DNA of 26,223 nt from Theodoxus fluviatilis (GCA_034096865.1 JAWQFJ010028301.1:58730-84952), one strand, 5' to 3'. Numbered from the stretch's first letter, positions 15,471 to 26,223 are shown. Program-made: numbers and translations. Notes: generated from the letters alone by a model not told the origin.

Positions 15471-16940
15471 GCGAACGCCGATAATATGCATTATTTTCAA
15501 AAATGCAATTTGCATTCACTGTCAAGAGTCTCCTCTTTCAAGTAATCAGAAAAACAGTTGCACAACTTTTGGGTATGACTATAACACAACAGGAAATTCC
15601 GTTGATCAAGTGGAATTTTTAGGATACTATCCTTTTACGGTCAAGTTCTTGCCTGGCTAAATCGTAGTAAGATCGACTGACCACTGTTAAAATAACAAGA
15701 TTAGGCGGGAAAAGCGTCATCGCTCGAAGGGGATTGTCCAATCATAAAGAGGTTGACAACTCATGAATAAGCAAATAGGTCAAGCGCGAAATTTCAGGAT
15801 AGACACCTTTCAGTATACAACACTTGCAAACTGGCAAACTTACCCTGGCAAGTGATATGATCTCGACCCTTCCGGTTAGGTGGTGTACGTGGGTAAGATT
15901 TTCTTCAGAGGACATCTCTGCAATGTAAGGTCAGGCTTTGCATGAAGATAACCAGATTAATGACGATGACGACGTGTGGTGAACATGTTGCTGCTGTTGA
16001 TAATGCTGTTGCTGCTGTTGACGACGACGACCACAACGACGATGGTGACTGTGGAGGGCGTTTTGGTGGCAATACAGCAGGGAAGATTGCAGTGGTGTTA
16101 ATGATTATCACTTTTGGAAGGTTGTTTTTTTTTACTATGATGGAGTGGCCTGCATACACTGCTGTTGCACGTGCTAAGGAACATAATTGTATGAAGAAAG
16201 TGATGGCGGCCATGACACAGACGAATGTGCTGATATTATCAAGCAAAACTCTTTCGCAGATTAAAACACGTCGAAGTCATGTAAGGAATAAAGCGAATGA
16301 TTGACGTTTACGTAATACGTACATTTCTGTTTGCAGCGAAAGAACTCAACTAATGCAATGTGTGTCCACTTAAGTGTACTGGTCATGTTTGGAAACGTAG
16401 AAGACACAACTCTAAAGATGAACACAGCATCTTTCATTCAAACCCACGTACTCGTGCATATGCGCAATTCATACGCGCTCTGACGTCAAGGCGAACACCG
16501 AGTGAATCCGACAGCAGATGGGGATGACGTGGGAGCGGAAGGGGGGCGGGGGTGGGTAGAGAAAGTGACGACATGGCTGGTGCCAAGGACAAGGCAAGGT
16601 AAGGGAAGACAGGTGTACAATCGATTACTGGCTACCTGTCCATCTGCCTGACACCTCCACCAGCCCAACACCTGGCCAATGCCGCATGAGGAGGTAGAGC
16701 TACATTGGCGTGAAAAATACTTCTCTCCATCAGGTGGCAACGTGAAACGTTTGTTACAATGTCGACGTTATATGGCACGTCTGTTCGACAGTTGCAAAAC
16801 AGGAAGGATGTCATAAAGTAGGACACAGCTTTCTTCTCTTTTTTCTGGTCATCAGAGGGGAAAAATTGTCAGGAGAGGAACTTGAAGACGTCTCCTTCGA
16901 ATGTCTCAGTCAGCGTAGTACCGAGTTATTTGGCATCATC
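15471..16940. other. Intronic DNA, nothing recognised
   Basis: Includes short GAC/GAT/CTG triplet-rich sequence near 15960-16050 that gives a spurious acidic frame, and a G-rich stretch at about 16528-16556. No domain or splice-bounded exon was recognised. Confidence 0.45.
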
Positions 16941-16950
16941 AGCATGGACG

Positions 16951-17175
16951 AGTCACGTCTACCACATCAGATTCTCGACGGCGTTCTGGAGCAGGGAGGG
17001 ATCTTGGGCGCCCTTTGAAGCGTTTCAAGGACTGTGTGAAAGAACACCTTCGGCACCAGATCTCGAGGTCCTGGTGGACAGAAACAATTGGAGAGCGGCC
17101 ACGAGGAAAGCGATAGCCGCGACCAGGAAGAGAAGAAAGGATGCAGCTCATGACACCTGCAGAGCAGCCCTCTAG
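16951..17175 (+). pseudogene. C-terminal tail of a non-LTR retrotransposon ORF
   Basis: Seen: one frame from 16945 reads MDESRLPHQILDGVLEQGG. The next frame from 17003 reads LGRPLKRFKDCVKEHLRHQI. A third, from about 17058, reads DLEVLVDRNNWRAATRKAIA and then a basic tail to the TAG at 17173-17175. Known: many CR1/L2-like elements end their RT ORF with a segment of the form RM-x(2)-SRLPKQ...GE...GRPxKRFKDxxKxxL...DRxxWR, followed by charged residues. The order is kept here across two frameshifts. Inferred: a dead 3' end of a LINE. The RT palm itself was not found upstream. Confidence 0.68.
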
Positions 17176-18278
17176 CATCCCCACTGTCCCCGTCAATATG
17201 GCTTGCATAACGACCTGGCGAGTCACATGTAACACACATATTTTAAAGAGAGTCTAGACTGCATGCTTTCCTTGTCGTTTATTGCAAGTAATTGCCATTC
17301 AATTACTTGGCAGGAGCATCGCAGGATCAATTGCAAGGAAGTAGCGGGTACTGTCCCGCTAGAGGAGTAAACTTTTTTTTATTCTGTGGAACCCTTTGCA
17401 CCGAGCTGGGTGTTTGAAACTGTATCGGAAACTTTAGCAGGAGGATCGGTTTATGAAGACTGCATCAAGTACTGGATCGATATAGGATTTGTCTATTGAA
17501 ATACGCCTACAACTTTTGCAAGATCTTCCTGTTCCTGCTCATTGTCGATTTAATTCTTTTAATCTTCAAACGTGTTAAAAAATCTAAAACCATTTATGTT
17601 TCCCTTTGCAGAATCGTTTTCGACCTGTGGTTGGCGTTTTCGTGACGATCGATAGTATGACATGATTCATGGCATAAAAAACATTAATTTTTTATTGCGA
17701 GTATGGAGAAAAACATTTTCAGACAAACTCTCCCGATTGCAGACATAAACAATGTAAGCGTTGTCCGTTCCTCTGTGTTCGTTTTTATTGAGTTACGATT
17801 GTCAGTAATGATAGGCTTACTATTCCCAACTATTTGTCTGAAGCCGAAACTATACCTTTTTTCCGAAAAAAAAAATCATAAAATGCAGTTTTCACGGTTG
17901 GTATTAGACGCCATTTTCCTTCGTCTTTTTGATACAAATAACCAGCAGCACCAACCGTGTCATTGATTGTGAATCCCTGCGCTTCTTTTCAGACACATGG
18001 CCATGATCTTCCCAGGGCACGCCCACCCCGTGCTACGCACTGCGCTGGAGTTGAAGACTCGTTGCCCCTGTAAGAGGTGAAGAGGTGTCGATTGCAAGGC
18101 CTTGACTCCTGTCTTGCTAGTCTATCGAGTCTGTCTCATCGACGTGCTCCAGCAGGTGTGTATGGCGTCGCAACGTGTTGGACACGTGGGCAGGCGTGTG
18201 AGGCCTGCACGCTGCAGCCGTTGTTGCCAAGACTAGTGGTTGTCCCAAATGTGCCCCCAAGTCCTGCACTAGCCCAAG
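17176..18278. other. AT-rich intronic DNA, nothing recognised
   Basis: Frames at 17703-17966 and 18077-18283 (plus) have no recognisable motif and no flanking splice logic I could support. Confidence 0.45.
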
Positions 18279-18840
18279 TGTAGACCGAACAAACCCGCTC
18301 ACTGTTGCCTTCATTTCAAAGACGTCTAATATTAAGAAACTCTTGAATGTAAACCGAACAAACTACTTCACCGCAAAACTGAATATTGCCTTAAATTTCA
18401 AAGACATTTAATGTTAAGAAACTCTCGAGTGTAAACAAAACGAATTCTCTCGTCGCAAAATAGAATGTTGCCTTGTATTTGAAAGACGTTCAATGTGAAG
18501 AAACTCTTCAAATGTAGACCGCACAAACTACCTCACTGCAAAATTGACTGTTGCTTTAAATTTCAAAGACGTTTAATGTTATGAAACGCTCGATTGAAGA
18601 CAAAATGAATCCTCTCGCCGCAAAATAGACTGTTGCCTTGTATTTGAAAGACGTTCAATGTGAAGAAACTCTCGAGTGTAGACTGAAAAAACTTCCCCAC
18701 TGCAAAACAGGTTGTTGCCTTATTTTTCTAAGACGTTCAATGTTACAAAAATATTGAGTGTAAACCAAACGAATTACCTCACCGCAAAACAGACTGTTGC
18801 TTTACATCTCAAAGAAGTTCAATACTAAGAAATATTATCG
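18279..18840. repeat. 82-bp tandem array with alternating unit types
   Basis: Units start at 18279 (shortened), 18348, 18430, 18513, 18595, 18677 and 18759, spaced 82-83 bp. Type A (18348, 18513) has cgaacaaact and ttaaatttcaaag. Type B (18430, 18595) has aaaacgaatt, ttgtatttgaaag and aatgtgaag. The last two units are more diverged. The alternation implies amplification of a roughly 165-bp dimer. Confidence 0.88.
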
Positions 18841-19545
18841 AAGCACATTTGTCAAAATCGCGCAGAAATAAGTGTAGTTTCTTAAAACTAAAGTGTTCAG
18901 TGATGACTGACGGCATCAACAAACCCCAATGTTCACTATTCAGAAAAAAATGTAATTACTTCGCGGATATGTTCGAATTTCCGTATTTTACACTAATATT
19001 TAGACCAAATCCAAAGGAAATTGCACAACGTCATAGATGATGATCTCGACAAGCTGAAAGTGTGAACATACATAAAACGTGTTCGAATTATCAATTCTTA
19101 CTCCAAGAAATTGATTGAACCGATTGAATGATGCTTTGCTGCTTCTCAGTCGTTGTCTAAGGCCAAGTTTGGATATTGAAAAGAAAAGTTTTAAAGTGTG
19201 TGTGTTTTTTCACCCTAGAAAACTGCACATGTAAGGCTATGGGTGGTGATCATGATAGACTGGGTGTGTGAGAATACAACTCGGGAGTGGGGAGACAACC
19301 CGCGGCCCAGATATGATGGCTGCATTAGCAAGACCGGATTCGGGTCGATTTTGCCATTTAGTTGTTATGGGTTTTGTTGGCCTCCAGCGTCCTCAACGGT
19401 TTGCTGGGAAGGCTGTTTGTCTCTGTTACGTTCTCAATTAACTGACAATCAAAAATAAATAATAGGTCTGACCTTAAAGTACGGAGGGAGTCTCACAATT
19501 AGTTTTGTTTGCAACTGTAGTCCGAAAGAATGACACATGTGCCTT
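18841..19545. other. Intronic DNA, nothing recognised
   Basis: AT-rich to about 19200, then mixed. No domain seen in the frames at 18849-19040 or 19243-19458. Confidence 0.45.
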
Positions 19546-19551
19546 TAGAGT

Positions 19552-19583
19552 GACACACACACACACACACATACACACACACT

Positions 19584-19626
<43 letters not shown>

Positions 19627-19722
19627 ACGTACGCATGCTCCTTCACACACACACACAAACACACACACACACACACACAGAGAGTCACACACACACACAT
19701 ACACATACACACACAGACAGAG

Positions 19723-19762
<40 letters not shown>

Positions 19763-19793
19763 GCACACCTACACACACCTACACACGCACAGA
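19552..19793. repeat. (AC)n microsatellite with interruptions
   Basis: About 240 bp of ac dinucleotides interrupted by at, gt, agag and cctt variants. Frames through it (T-H and V-C repeats) are artefacts. Confidence 0.96.
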
Positions 19794-19869
19794 CCCGGTG
19801 TGAACATTGTGGTAGTGAGACACCAATATTTCCACAAGTACAAGGACACCTCCTCTTATTCAGATCATC

Positions 19870-20221
19870 CGTTTCGAGGTGAGCCGCCAGACAGTTGCTA
19901 CAGCGCTTTAGAACGTTTCGAGGCGAGCTGCCAGACAGTTGCTACAGCGCTTTAGAACGTTTCGAGGTGAGCCGCCAGACAGTTGCTACAGCGCTTTAGA
20001 ACGTTTCGAGGCGAGCTGCCAGACAGTTGCTACAGCGCTTTAGAACGTTTCGAGGCGAGCCGCCAGACAGTTGCTACAGCGCTTTAGATCGTTTCGAGGT
20101 TAGCCGCCAGACAGTTGCTACAGAGCTTTAGAACGTTTCGAGGTGAGCCGCCAGACAGTTGCTACAGAGCTTTAGAACGTTTCGAGGTGAGCCGCCAGAC
20201 AGTTGCTACAGCGCTTTAGAT
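19870..20221. repeat. Eight-unit 44-bp tandem array
   Basis: Units start at 19870, 19914, 19958, 20002, 20046, 20090, 20134 and 20178, all exactly 44 bp. The consensus begins cgtttcgaggtgagccgcca. Units 1-2 and 3-4 show the same pair of variants (tgagccgcc, then cgagctgcc), which indicates duplication of an 88-bp dimer. Units 6 and 7 share acagagcttt. There are no spacers, so it is not a CRISPR array. The period is not a multiple of three. Confidence 0.95.
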
Positions 20222-21239
20222 CGGCAGTGGTATTTCACGCACGAGAGAACAAATAGCGACGATAACTCGACATCAAACGGGAGAGTCTGAAGAGCGCTGC
20301 AAACTTGTATTGCCCGGCAGTCTTTGGAATGGGGAAATGCCAATTATCCCAGATGAGAAAGTCTTAATCAACTGGCCCATTGGTTGGGTCTTGTCGATCG
20401 ATGGCGTGTGTGGTGACAACTCACGCCCTGGTTGAGACCTGATTAGGAAAGTTTGCGTCAGCTGTTCGCTCTGTGAGGGCCTCGCGGCCGTGCCGCCTTT
20501 GTAGCAGAGTTTGCTCTCTATAATGAGCTGTAACAGCATCCGGACAGCAACAAGCACCCCTACCTCGTCTTACTAATGCCAGGTCCCGCTTGATCTGTCT
20601 GCATGGTCTGCTGTGTCAGACGCTGTGCTTTTGTGTTGGCAGAGACATCTCAGTTGTGAGGTGGAATGATGATACTTGCATTGAAACTGGGTTATGCAAT
20701 GTAGAATCGCTCACACACTGGGACGTTTATGATTAATTACCGTACATGAGAAACGAGGCTAGAGTACGAAAAGCAGTTATCGAGAAAACGTTTAGTAATC
20801 AGCACACTAAGCCATATGTGCATTTTCCTGATATTTACTTCACTGTAATAAAACAAAGTCTTCTATAAACATGCTTTCCCCCCTGGAATTTGCACGAAAA
20901 ATAAAGACATAGTGGTTTAAATACCTCAGTTGATCTTTTTCGTTTTTAGCCTTGTTTTTTCATGCACGGTCATTATTGGTACGACGTTTTCCACTACGTT
21001 TGTCAGTCGCCCTTGTTACAGTGCTTGCCGTGATGGAGGCTCCGGCCGTATGCTATTCACTTGCTTGCGTAATCTCAATAATTTTGCACTAATATTTGCA
21101 CTTTCCACGCTTTGACACAGACTGTTGAAGTGTGTGACAAAACTCAGCAGAGCCTTGTTACACACAGTCAAGGTCGCCATGCTTCGCTACTCTGTCCCAG
21201 CAAGTGTCTGCCTGAACTGACAGTCGACTGATATCTACG
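20222..21239. other. Intronic DNA, nothing recognised
   Basis: No supported coding or repeat structure. Short frames at 20273-20557 (minus) and 20930-21115 (plus) lack motifs. Confidence 0.4.
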
Positions 21240-21790
21240 TAGGCTTTGCCTTAGGGCGACACAGCTAGAATCGATGTCCTGACACCGCAATGGAAAAGCC
21301 TGTGTAGAGGGAAAGCGATGGACAGTAGATAATGTTTTTGTCTCCCCGAGAGCCATGGCTGCCAGTTTGATTAAAGCAGTATTTGTGTGGGTTCTTCACA
21401 CATGATATTGATACAGGCCCTTATCTATCAGCAGAGTGATTAAAAAGAAGATGCTTATTTTCCCCAAGATTCCGGAAGTTTATGAATCAAGAAGCTAATA
21501 TATCGGGTTGTACCATTTGTGGTGTATTACAATGTATCAAGTTGCGCATTGCCGAAACTCTGCAAGGGATCGTCAGAAAAGTGTTCAACCTTAGGCGAGG
21601 ACTTCATCAGGTTACACACGGACGGAAGCGATGCAGCATCACCACACTGATGAAATCGATGTAGGGAAAAGCGATGAAGTATAAACATGATTCTTGTGAA
21701 CTTTCGCCCCCGATTCGTGACACAGCATTAAGTTCAACTGAAGAACTATTTGTGTGAGTTCTTTACACAGGATAGGAATCCGGATCCATG
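21240..21790 (+). repeat. Diverged direct repeat pair
   Basis: Two segments (about 21240-21420 and 21585-21790) share, in the same order, tgtaga-gggaaagcgatg (21302 and 21660) and tatttgtgtgNgttcttNacacaNgata (21380 and 21747), with weaker similarity between. The shared end contains a small gtgtg...cacac stem. Probably two old copies of one repeat. Confidence 0.5.
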
Positions 21791-22276
21791 TTCTTCATTT
21801 TAAAAAAGTTATTTCAAAGTAAAGTTGTTTCCACATGAATCGGGAGACGTACCTCACCACCACCACCACCACTACCCGTGGTCTGAGCATATCGTTGACT
21901 TCAGAATCAGGCAAAAACAAAAACAATTCAAACGGAGTTGTTACAAAAGAAGCTCAGAACAAGCTTTAAAAAGTCAAACCAGGAAAATATTACCAGCGCA
22001 CAATTCACACAGTTGATCACATTTACATATGTTGACTTTCAATTTCGAATGAAAATTTCCTTTCATAAAACATGGTTTTCATAATCAAACGAACAAGAAA
22101 AATAAAAGTGAGTGAGCAAACAAACTGACAAACGACTGATTAAACACACTCTAGAACCAACAGACTGGTGAAAAGGGCCTGAAAGCATAGTTCTTCGTAT
22201 TTCCAATTGCCTTCGATGGACTCGGCAGCTCTTGTCCTGTGGGCTGTTCCGGAAGAGCGGATCTCCAGGACGATAG
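21791..22276. other. Intronic DNA, nothing recognised
   Basis: AT-rich with a short CAC run near 21857-21872. No supported feature. Confidence 0.4.
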
Positions 22277-22362
22277 TAACCCTGCGTTCCGTTGCACTCT
22301 GCTTCACCTCTGCTACAATGTAGCAACCTCAAGAGTTTTGATATTGGTTTTATTTAATAACT
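22277..22362 (-). repeat. 85-bp dispersed repeat, copy 1 (minus orientation)
   Basis: Read on the minus strand it runs from attaaataaaaccaatatca through gtagcagaggtgaagc to ggaacgcagggt. It matches 24220-24303 on the plus strand over about 85 bp with a few substitutions and a 3-bp indel that keeps frame (LLHCSRGEAECNGTQG against LLHRSRDEAKECNGTQG). Confidence 0.6.
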
Positions 22363-22381
22363 TTAAAAGCACATAATCATA

Positions 22382-23273
22382 ACAAGAAGGGCAAAGCCCA
22401 TACGACTCACACGCTTGACCTTGACCTTTACATGACCTTGACCTTCTGGTGACCTTCAAGGTCAAGGCCAATCAACTACACCTAGCAATGACATCATACA
22501 CTAAACTAAGAAATGCTTTACACATTTTTCCTAGCAAAATACATGTGGCCTTGACCCAAGGTCAAGGTCATTCAAGGTCATGCAACACAAAGCTATTAAT
22601 TCAAGACATAGGAAGCACAATGGTGCTTAATGGCACTTTCTACCATGAGATATGGTCACTTTTAGTGGTTCACTACCCCATTTTGGTCACATTTCATAAG
22701 GGTCAAAGTGACCTTGACCTTGATGATATGTGACCAAATGTGTCTCATGATGAAAGCATAACATGTGCCCCACATAATTATTAAGTTTGAAACAGTTATC
22801 TTCCATTGTTCAGGGTCAAGGTCACTTCAAAATATGTATACAATCCAACTTTGAAGAGCTCCTGTGACCTTGACCTTAAAACAAGGTATGCCAAACTGGT
22901 ATCAAAAGATAAGGCATACTTTGCCCTATATACCATATATAGGTGAGGTATCCAATCTCTAAAACTTCAGAGAAAATTGAGAAAATGTGGAAAAATGGCT
23001 GTTTTTTAGACAACATTTATGGCCCCTGCGACCTTGACCTTGAAGCAAGGTTAAGTCACTATGTGCGTTTTTTGAGGTCTTGTCATCATACACCATCATG
23101 CCACATTTGGTATTGATAGACTTAATAGTCTCCGAGAAAATTCCAACGTTAAAGTTTTCGGACGCCCGGACGCCCGGACGCCCGGACGCCCGGACGCCCG
23201 GACGCCCGGACGCCCGGACGGACGAAACGGGTGAGTACATAGACTCACTTTTGCTTCGTATGTGAGTCAAAAA
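22382..23273 (+). mobile_element. Half-site-rich interspersed repeat, copy 4
   Basis: Full-length, acaagaagggcaaagccc to gtgagtcaaaaa, same orientation as copies 1-3. The internal 8-bp cggacgcc array is the longest of the four (about seven units, 23159-23217). There is no coding capacity and no target duplication seen. It lies in the putative intron upstream of exon A. Confidence 0.82.
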
Positions 23274-23474
23274 GTATAGGGTTTTGAAGGCCCTCTTTGA
23301 ATACACGAATCCCCTGAATTATTTAACACTCAAATGTATCCCTCTTGATCGACAAAACGACTTAATAAAAGCATTAGGGTCGAAAATCATTCATACACAA
23401 TCTTTTGTGACGTTTCACTCAGTGGCAGAGGTCAACTTCCTGTTAAGGTCGCTCAGCAGCTAGAGCATCTCAGA

Positions 23475-23721
23475 TGGCGCTCTAAATGCTTCACACGGGT
23501 CATGGACGTTTCGCCCCAATTGCGACATTCGGAACGTCGTTTAGCTTAAGATTACACCCGAATCACGCGCACCGTTAAGGTGCATGGAGTACAGTACCGC
23601 CGAGCAAGACGTTTGTCACAAAACGCAGATACATTAACGCGGCCGGATCTTAGCTAAACGACGTTCCGAATGTCGCAATTGGGGCGAAACGTCCAGCTCC
23701 CCTTCACACTAGAGTGCGCCA
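23475..23721. mobile_element. MITE-like inverted-repeat element
   Basis: The inner arms are nearly perfect: 23504-23551 (ggacgtttcgccccaattgc onward) against 23647-23694, about 48 bp with a single-base indel. Looser outer arms extend to TGGCGC (23475-23480) and GCGCCA (23716-23721). The central unpaired part is about 95 bp. No convincing target duplication was found, so the family is not assigned. Confidence 0.75.
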
Positions 23722-24219
23722 CTTGCTGTGCCTAGCAACGATGAAACTGCAGAACCCGTAGCCGCATTTGATTGGCTCATACTAAACAGAACTAATTGGA
23801 AGTAACTCCACGGACTTGCCCGGTAAACATGCTTCGAATCATGGAGTTTACCATGGAAGTGGCAAACGTGCCGATTGCTTTCAAATTTCGAAGAAATGAA
23901 TTTTTTCGTGCTCTCATCACCGTGGCAGAGTGAATTGTATGTCATGGTTTGATATCTGTAGTAAACGTCGGCATTTATACCCATGCGTGTAACAACGTAG
24001 CAGACGACACACGTTTTTGGATTCCCATGACCTTCCTCTATGACAGGGGATGGTTATCTCCCTTTTGTTATAAATGGATTTTCGACCCTTATGATTTTAT
24101 GAAGTTGTCTATTCGATCAAGAAGGATATAATTGAACGTAAAATCATTTTGGGGCTTCATTTATCCAAAGAGGGCCTCGAAAAGCCTCTACTTTTAATGG
24201 TAACGTGCTTTTTAAGTAA
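23722..24219. other. No recognised feature
   Basis: A minus-strand frame at 23709-23984 (91 codons) overlaps the MITE edge and has no motif I recognise. Confidence 0.35.
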
Positions 24220-24303
24220 TTAAAGAAACCGACCAATCAAAACTCCTCAGCCTGCTACATCGTAGCAGAGATGAAGCAAAAGAGTGCAACGGAACGCAGG
24301 GTA
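24220..24303 (+). repeat. 85-bp dispersed repeat, copy 2 (plus orientation)
   Basis: Inverted partner of 22277-22362. Here the shared block is followed by aagttc, giving cagg|gtaagt, a strong 5' splice-site match. In the other copy the similarity ends at the same base. Confidence 0.6.
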
Positions 24304-24885
24304 AGTTCGAACAATAGTGCGGAAGGAAACAGCGTTTTGAAAGCACACCGAACAACTTTGGACAAAACCCTGGCAGAAAACTACTGACGGACGTGAAAAG
24401 AAGTTTACCTTTCACATGCCGTGAAGAGACCGCGTGACCCAAGCATGCAAGAGTCAGAGCACATGAGGACGAGATCTCAACGACAGGGATGGATAGAGAA
24501 AGACAGAGGAAAATCTTTAAAAATCAGTCGCGGCGAGAGCAAAGACACTGCCGAGCCCGGATGTCGACGCTGACGCCAGAGTAAAACAAAAGCAGCCGCT
24601 GGAACCACGGCGATGGTTACCATGGACACCAGCACTGGCCAGTTCTAACCACCTCCAGGCGTGTGACAGGGCAACAGGGTGTGTGGAATAGTGTGCTTGT
24701 AGACTTACTCCTCCTGTCACTTTCTTTTCCGCACTTTTTAACCGCACGTTGTTTTCTACCGAGGCAATGATGACAGCTCAAGCTCCGCTCTCTGAGACGT
24801 CTGCTCACTCTCTCGGCCCTCGTCAGGTGGACATGTACCGTGGTGGACATATACCGTGGCGCACTGTGGTTTCAGAAGGACGGAT
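24304..24885. other. No recognised feature
   Basis: Mixed composition. The overlapping minus frames 24517-24747 and 24617-24850 have no motif. Confidence 0.4.
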
Positions 24886-25600
24886 TGGTTGGTTGGTTGG
24901 TTGGTTGGTTGCTTGGTTGTCTGGTTCTTTGATTGATTGATTAATCCATTGCTTGCTTGATTGGTTGACTGAATAACTGATTGATTCATTGATTGATTGA
25001 CTGACTGATTAATTTATTGACTGATTGATTTATTGACTGACTGACGAATTGATTTATTGAATGACAGACTGACTGATTTATTGACTGACTAACGGATTGA
25101 CAAACTGTCCGACCGACCGACCGACCTATCGACCAATTGTTTGTTTGATCGACTGACTGACTGACTGACAGACTGATGACTGACTGACTGACAGACTGAT
25201 GACTGACTGACTGACTGACTGATGACTGACTGACTGACTGAATGACGGACGGACGGACGGACTAACTGACTGACTGACTGACTGACTGACTGACTGACAG
25301 ACTGATGACTGACTGGCTGACTGACTGATGACTGACTGACTGACTGACTGACTGATAACTGATAACTGATGACTGATGACTGACTGACAGACTGATGACT
25401 GACTGAGTGACTGACTGACTGACTGACTGATGACTGACTGATGACTGACTGACTGACAGACTGATGACTGACTGACTGATGACTGACTGACTGACTGACT
25501 GATGACTGACTGACTGACTGACTGACTGATGACTGACTGACTGACAGACTGATTGACTGATTGACTGATTGATTAATTGATTGATTGATTGAATTATTAA
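24886..25600. repeat. Long degenerate tetranucleotide array (TTGG/TTGA/CTGA)
   Basis: Starts with pure ttgg (24886-24910), passes through mixed ttga/ctga/ccga, then settles into ctga runs punctuated by ctgatga and cagactgat (about 25140-25560), forming irregular higher-order units of roughly 14-26 bp. It ends with ttga. Confidence 0.93.
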
Positions 25601-26223
25601 ATTAATTTAACGACCTATCAATCTTGAGCAATTAAGGCAAATAAGTTGAACAAATATAACACGTATTTACATTATCATCACAGCACATGCTTACTAATCT
25701 AGTCAACCTAGTTCGAAAAAGGATATCGAACAAAATCAAAGAAACCAAAACACAGAGCCCAATCACAAAATCATGAAAATGTTTTCCACGTTCTTCTTCC
25801 TCCTCCCTTCTTCTCCCTCCTCCTCCCTTCTTCCTTCCTCCCTCGCTCCCTCCCTCCCTCTCTCCTCTTTACTCTTCCTCCTCGTCCTCCTCCTCGTCCT
25901 CCTCGTTCTCCTCGTTCTCCTCCTCAGTTCTCCACTGTGCGTCTTTAAGCCATGCCTCTTCGTCCATCCTCCTTCACTCCGAGTCCGTTTCGCTCCTGTT
26001 CCTTCCTTCCTTGTCCGGTCTCCTCCCCTTTTCCTGGTTCTCCACGGGCTGAACCTTCATCTTTCTCCCTCCTCGCAGTTCGGCGAGAAGAAAGGCGGGG
26101 GACGATAGTATTCCTCACGCGTTCCTTGGACGACAGAAACTCAGGGGTCTGCTCACTCACTTCTGTCATACCTGTTCACTCTGGCTCGCTTCCAACGGAA
26201 CAACTGTGATTTGAAGCCTCAGA
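25601..26223. other. Intronic or intergenic DNA with a pyrimidine-rich tract
   Basis: A CT-rich tract of ctt/cct/cctc units lies at about 25785-25935. Open frames through it are low complexity. The rest up to the edge shows nothing recognisable. Confidence 0.5.

Noticed and set aside
19870..20221. CRISPR array
   Set aside because: The units are directly adjacent with no spacers, and the context is a eukaryotic genome.

Overview
The window looks like intron-rich DNA from an animal, most likely a marine invertebrate and plausibly a mollusc (inference from the non-LTR and Ty3/Gypsy relic types, large introns, long microsatellites and a Calx-beta exon; no species is claimed). There is no prokaryotic-style coding. 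Two short exons with good splice sites and matching phases sit on the minus strand (14034-14201 and 194-366). Together they read like the cytoplasmic loop and the first Calx-beta domain of a Na+/Ca2+ exchanger (NCX/SLC8/Calx). If so, 367-14033 is one 13.7-kb intron, 14202 to the right edge is part of the preceding intron, and 1-193 is the start of the following intron. Nearly everything else is mobile or tandemly repeated DNA.

Left part, 1-4190. A 32-bp tandem array (1-199) begins exactly at the splice donor of the 194-366 exon, and several of its units carry a copy of that donor. A compound CT/TA/TG microsatellite follows (576-714). Next come relics of a non-LTR retrotransposon: a 2A-like NPGP motif near 1296-1331 and an endonuclease fragment at 2933-3282. 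The rest is AT-rich DNA with no recognisable gene.

Middle, 4191-12189. Three same-orientation copies of a roughly 870-bp repeat are packed with TGACCTTGA/TCAAGGTCA motifs (4191-5066, 5738-6594, and 6852-7130 plus 11607-12189). A LINE linker relic lies between the first two. The third copy is split by a DNA transposon (7131-11597) with terminal inverted repeats and a perfect 9-bp target duplication. That transposon is itself split by a young Ty3/Gypsy-type LTR element (7799-11210) with a perfect 4-bp duplication. The LTR element has two almost identical LTRs and one 696-codon ORF. The ORF keeps a coiled coil, a CCHC knuckle, an aspartic protease and an integrase zinc finger. It lacks a recognisable capsid, reverse transcriptase, RNase H and integrase core, so the element is a non-autonomous deletion derivative.

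Right part, 12190-26223. This holds unannotatable intronic DNA, a 425-bp tetranucleotide array about 120 nt downstream of the upstream exon's donor, a second Gypsy integrase relic (15322-15470), a LINE C-terminal relic (16951-17175), an 82-bp array with alternating unit types (18279-18840), an AC microsatellite, an eight-unit 44-bp array (19870-20221), a fourth copy of the 870-bp repeat (22382-23273), a 247-bp hairpin-like MITE (23475-23721), and a long degenerate TTGA/CTGA array (24886-25600).

The host exons and the mobile elements are unrelated in function. The LTR element lies antisense to the putative host gene.
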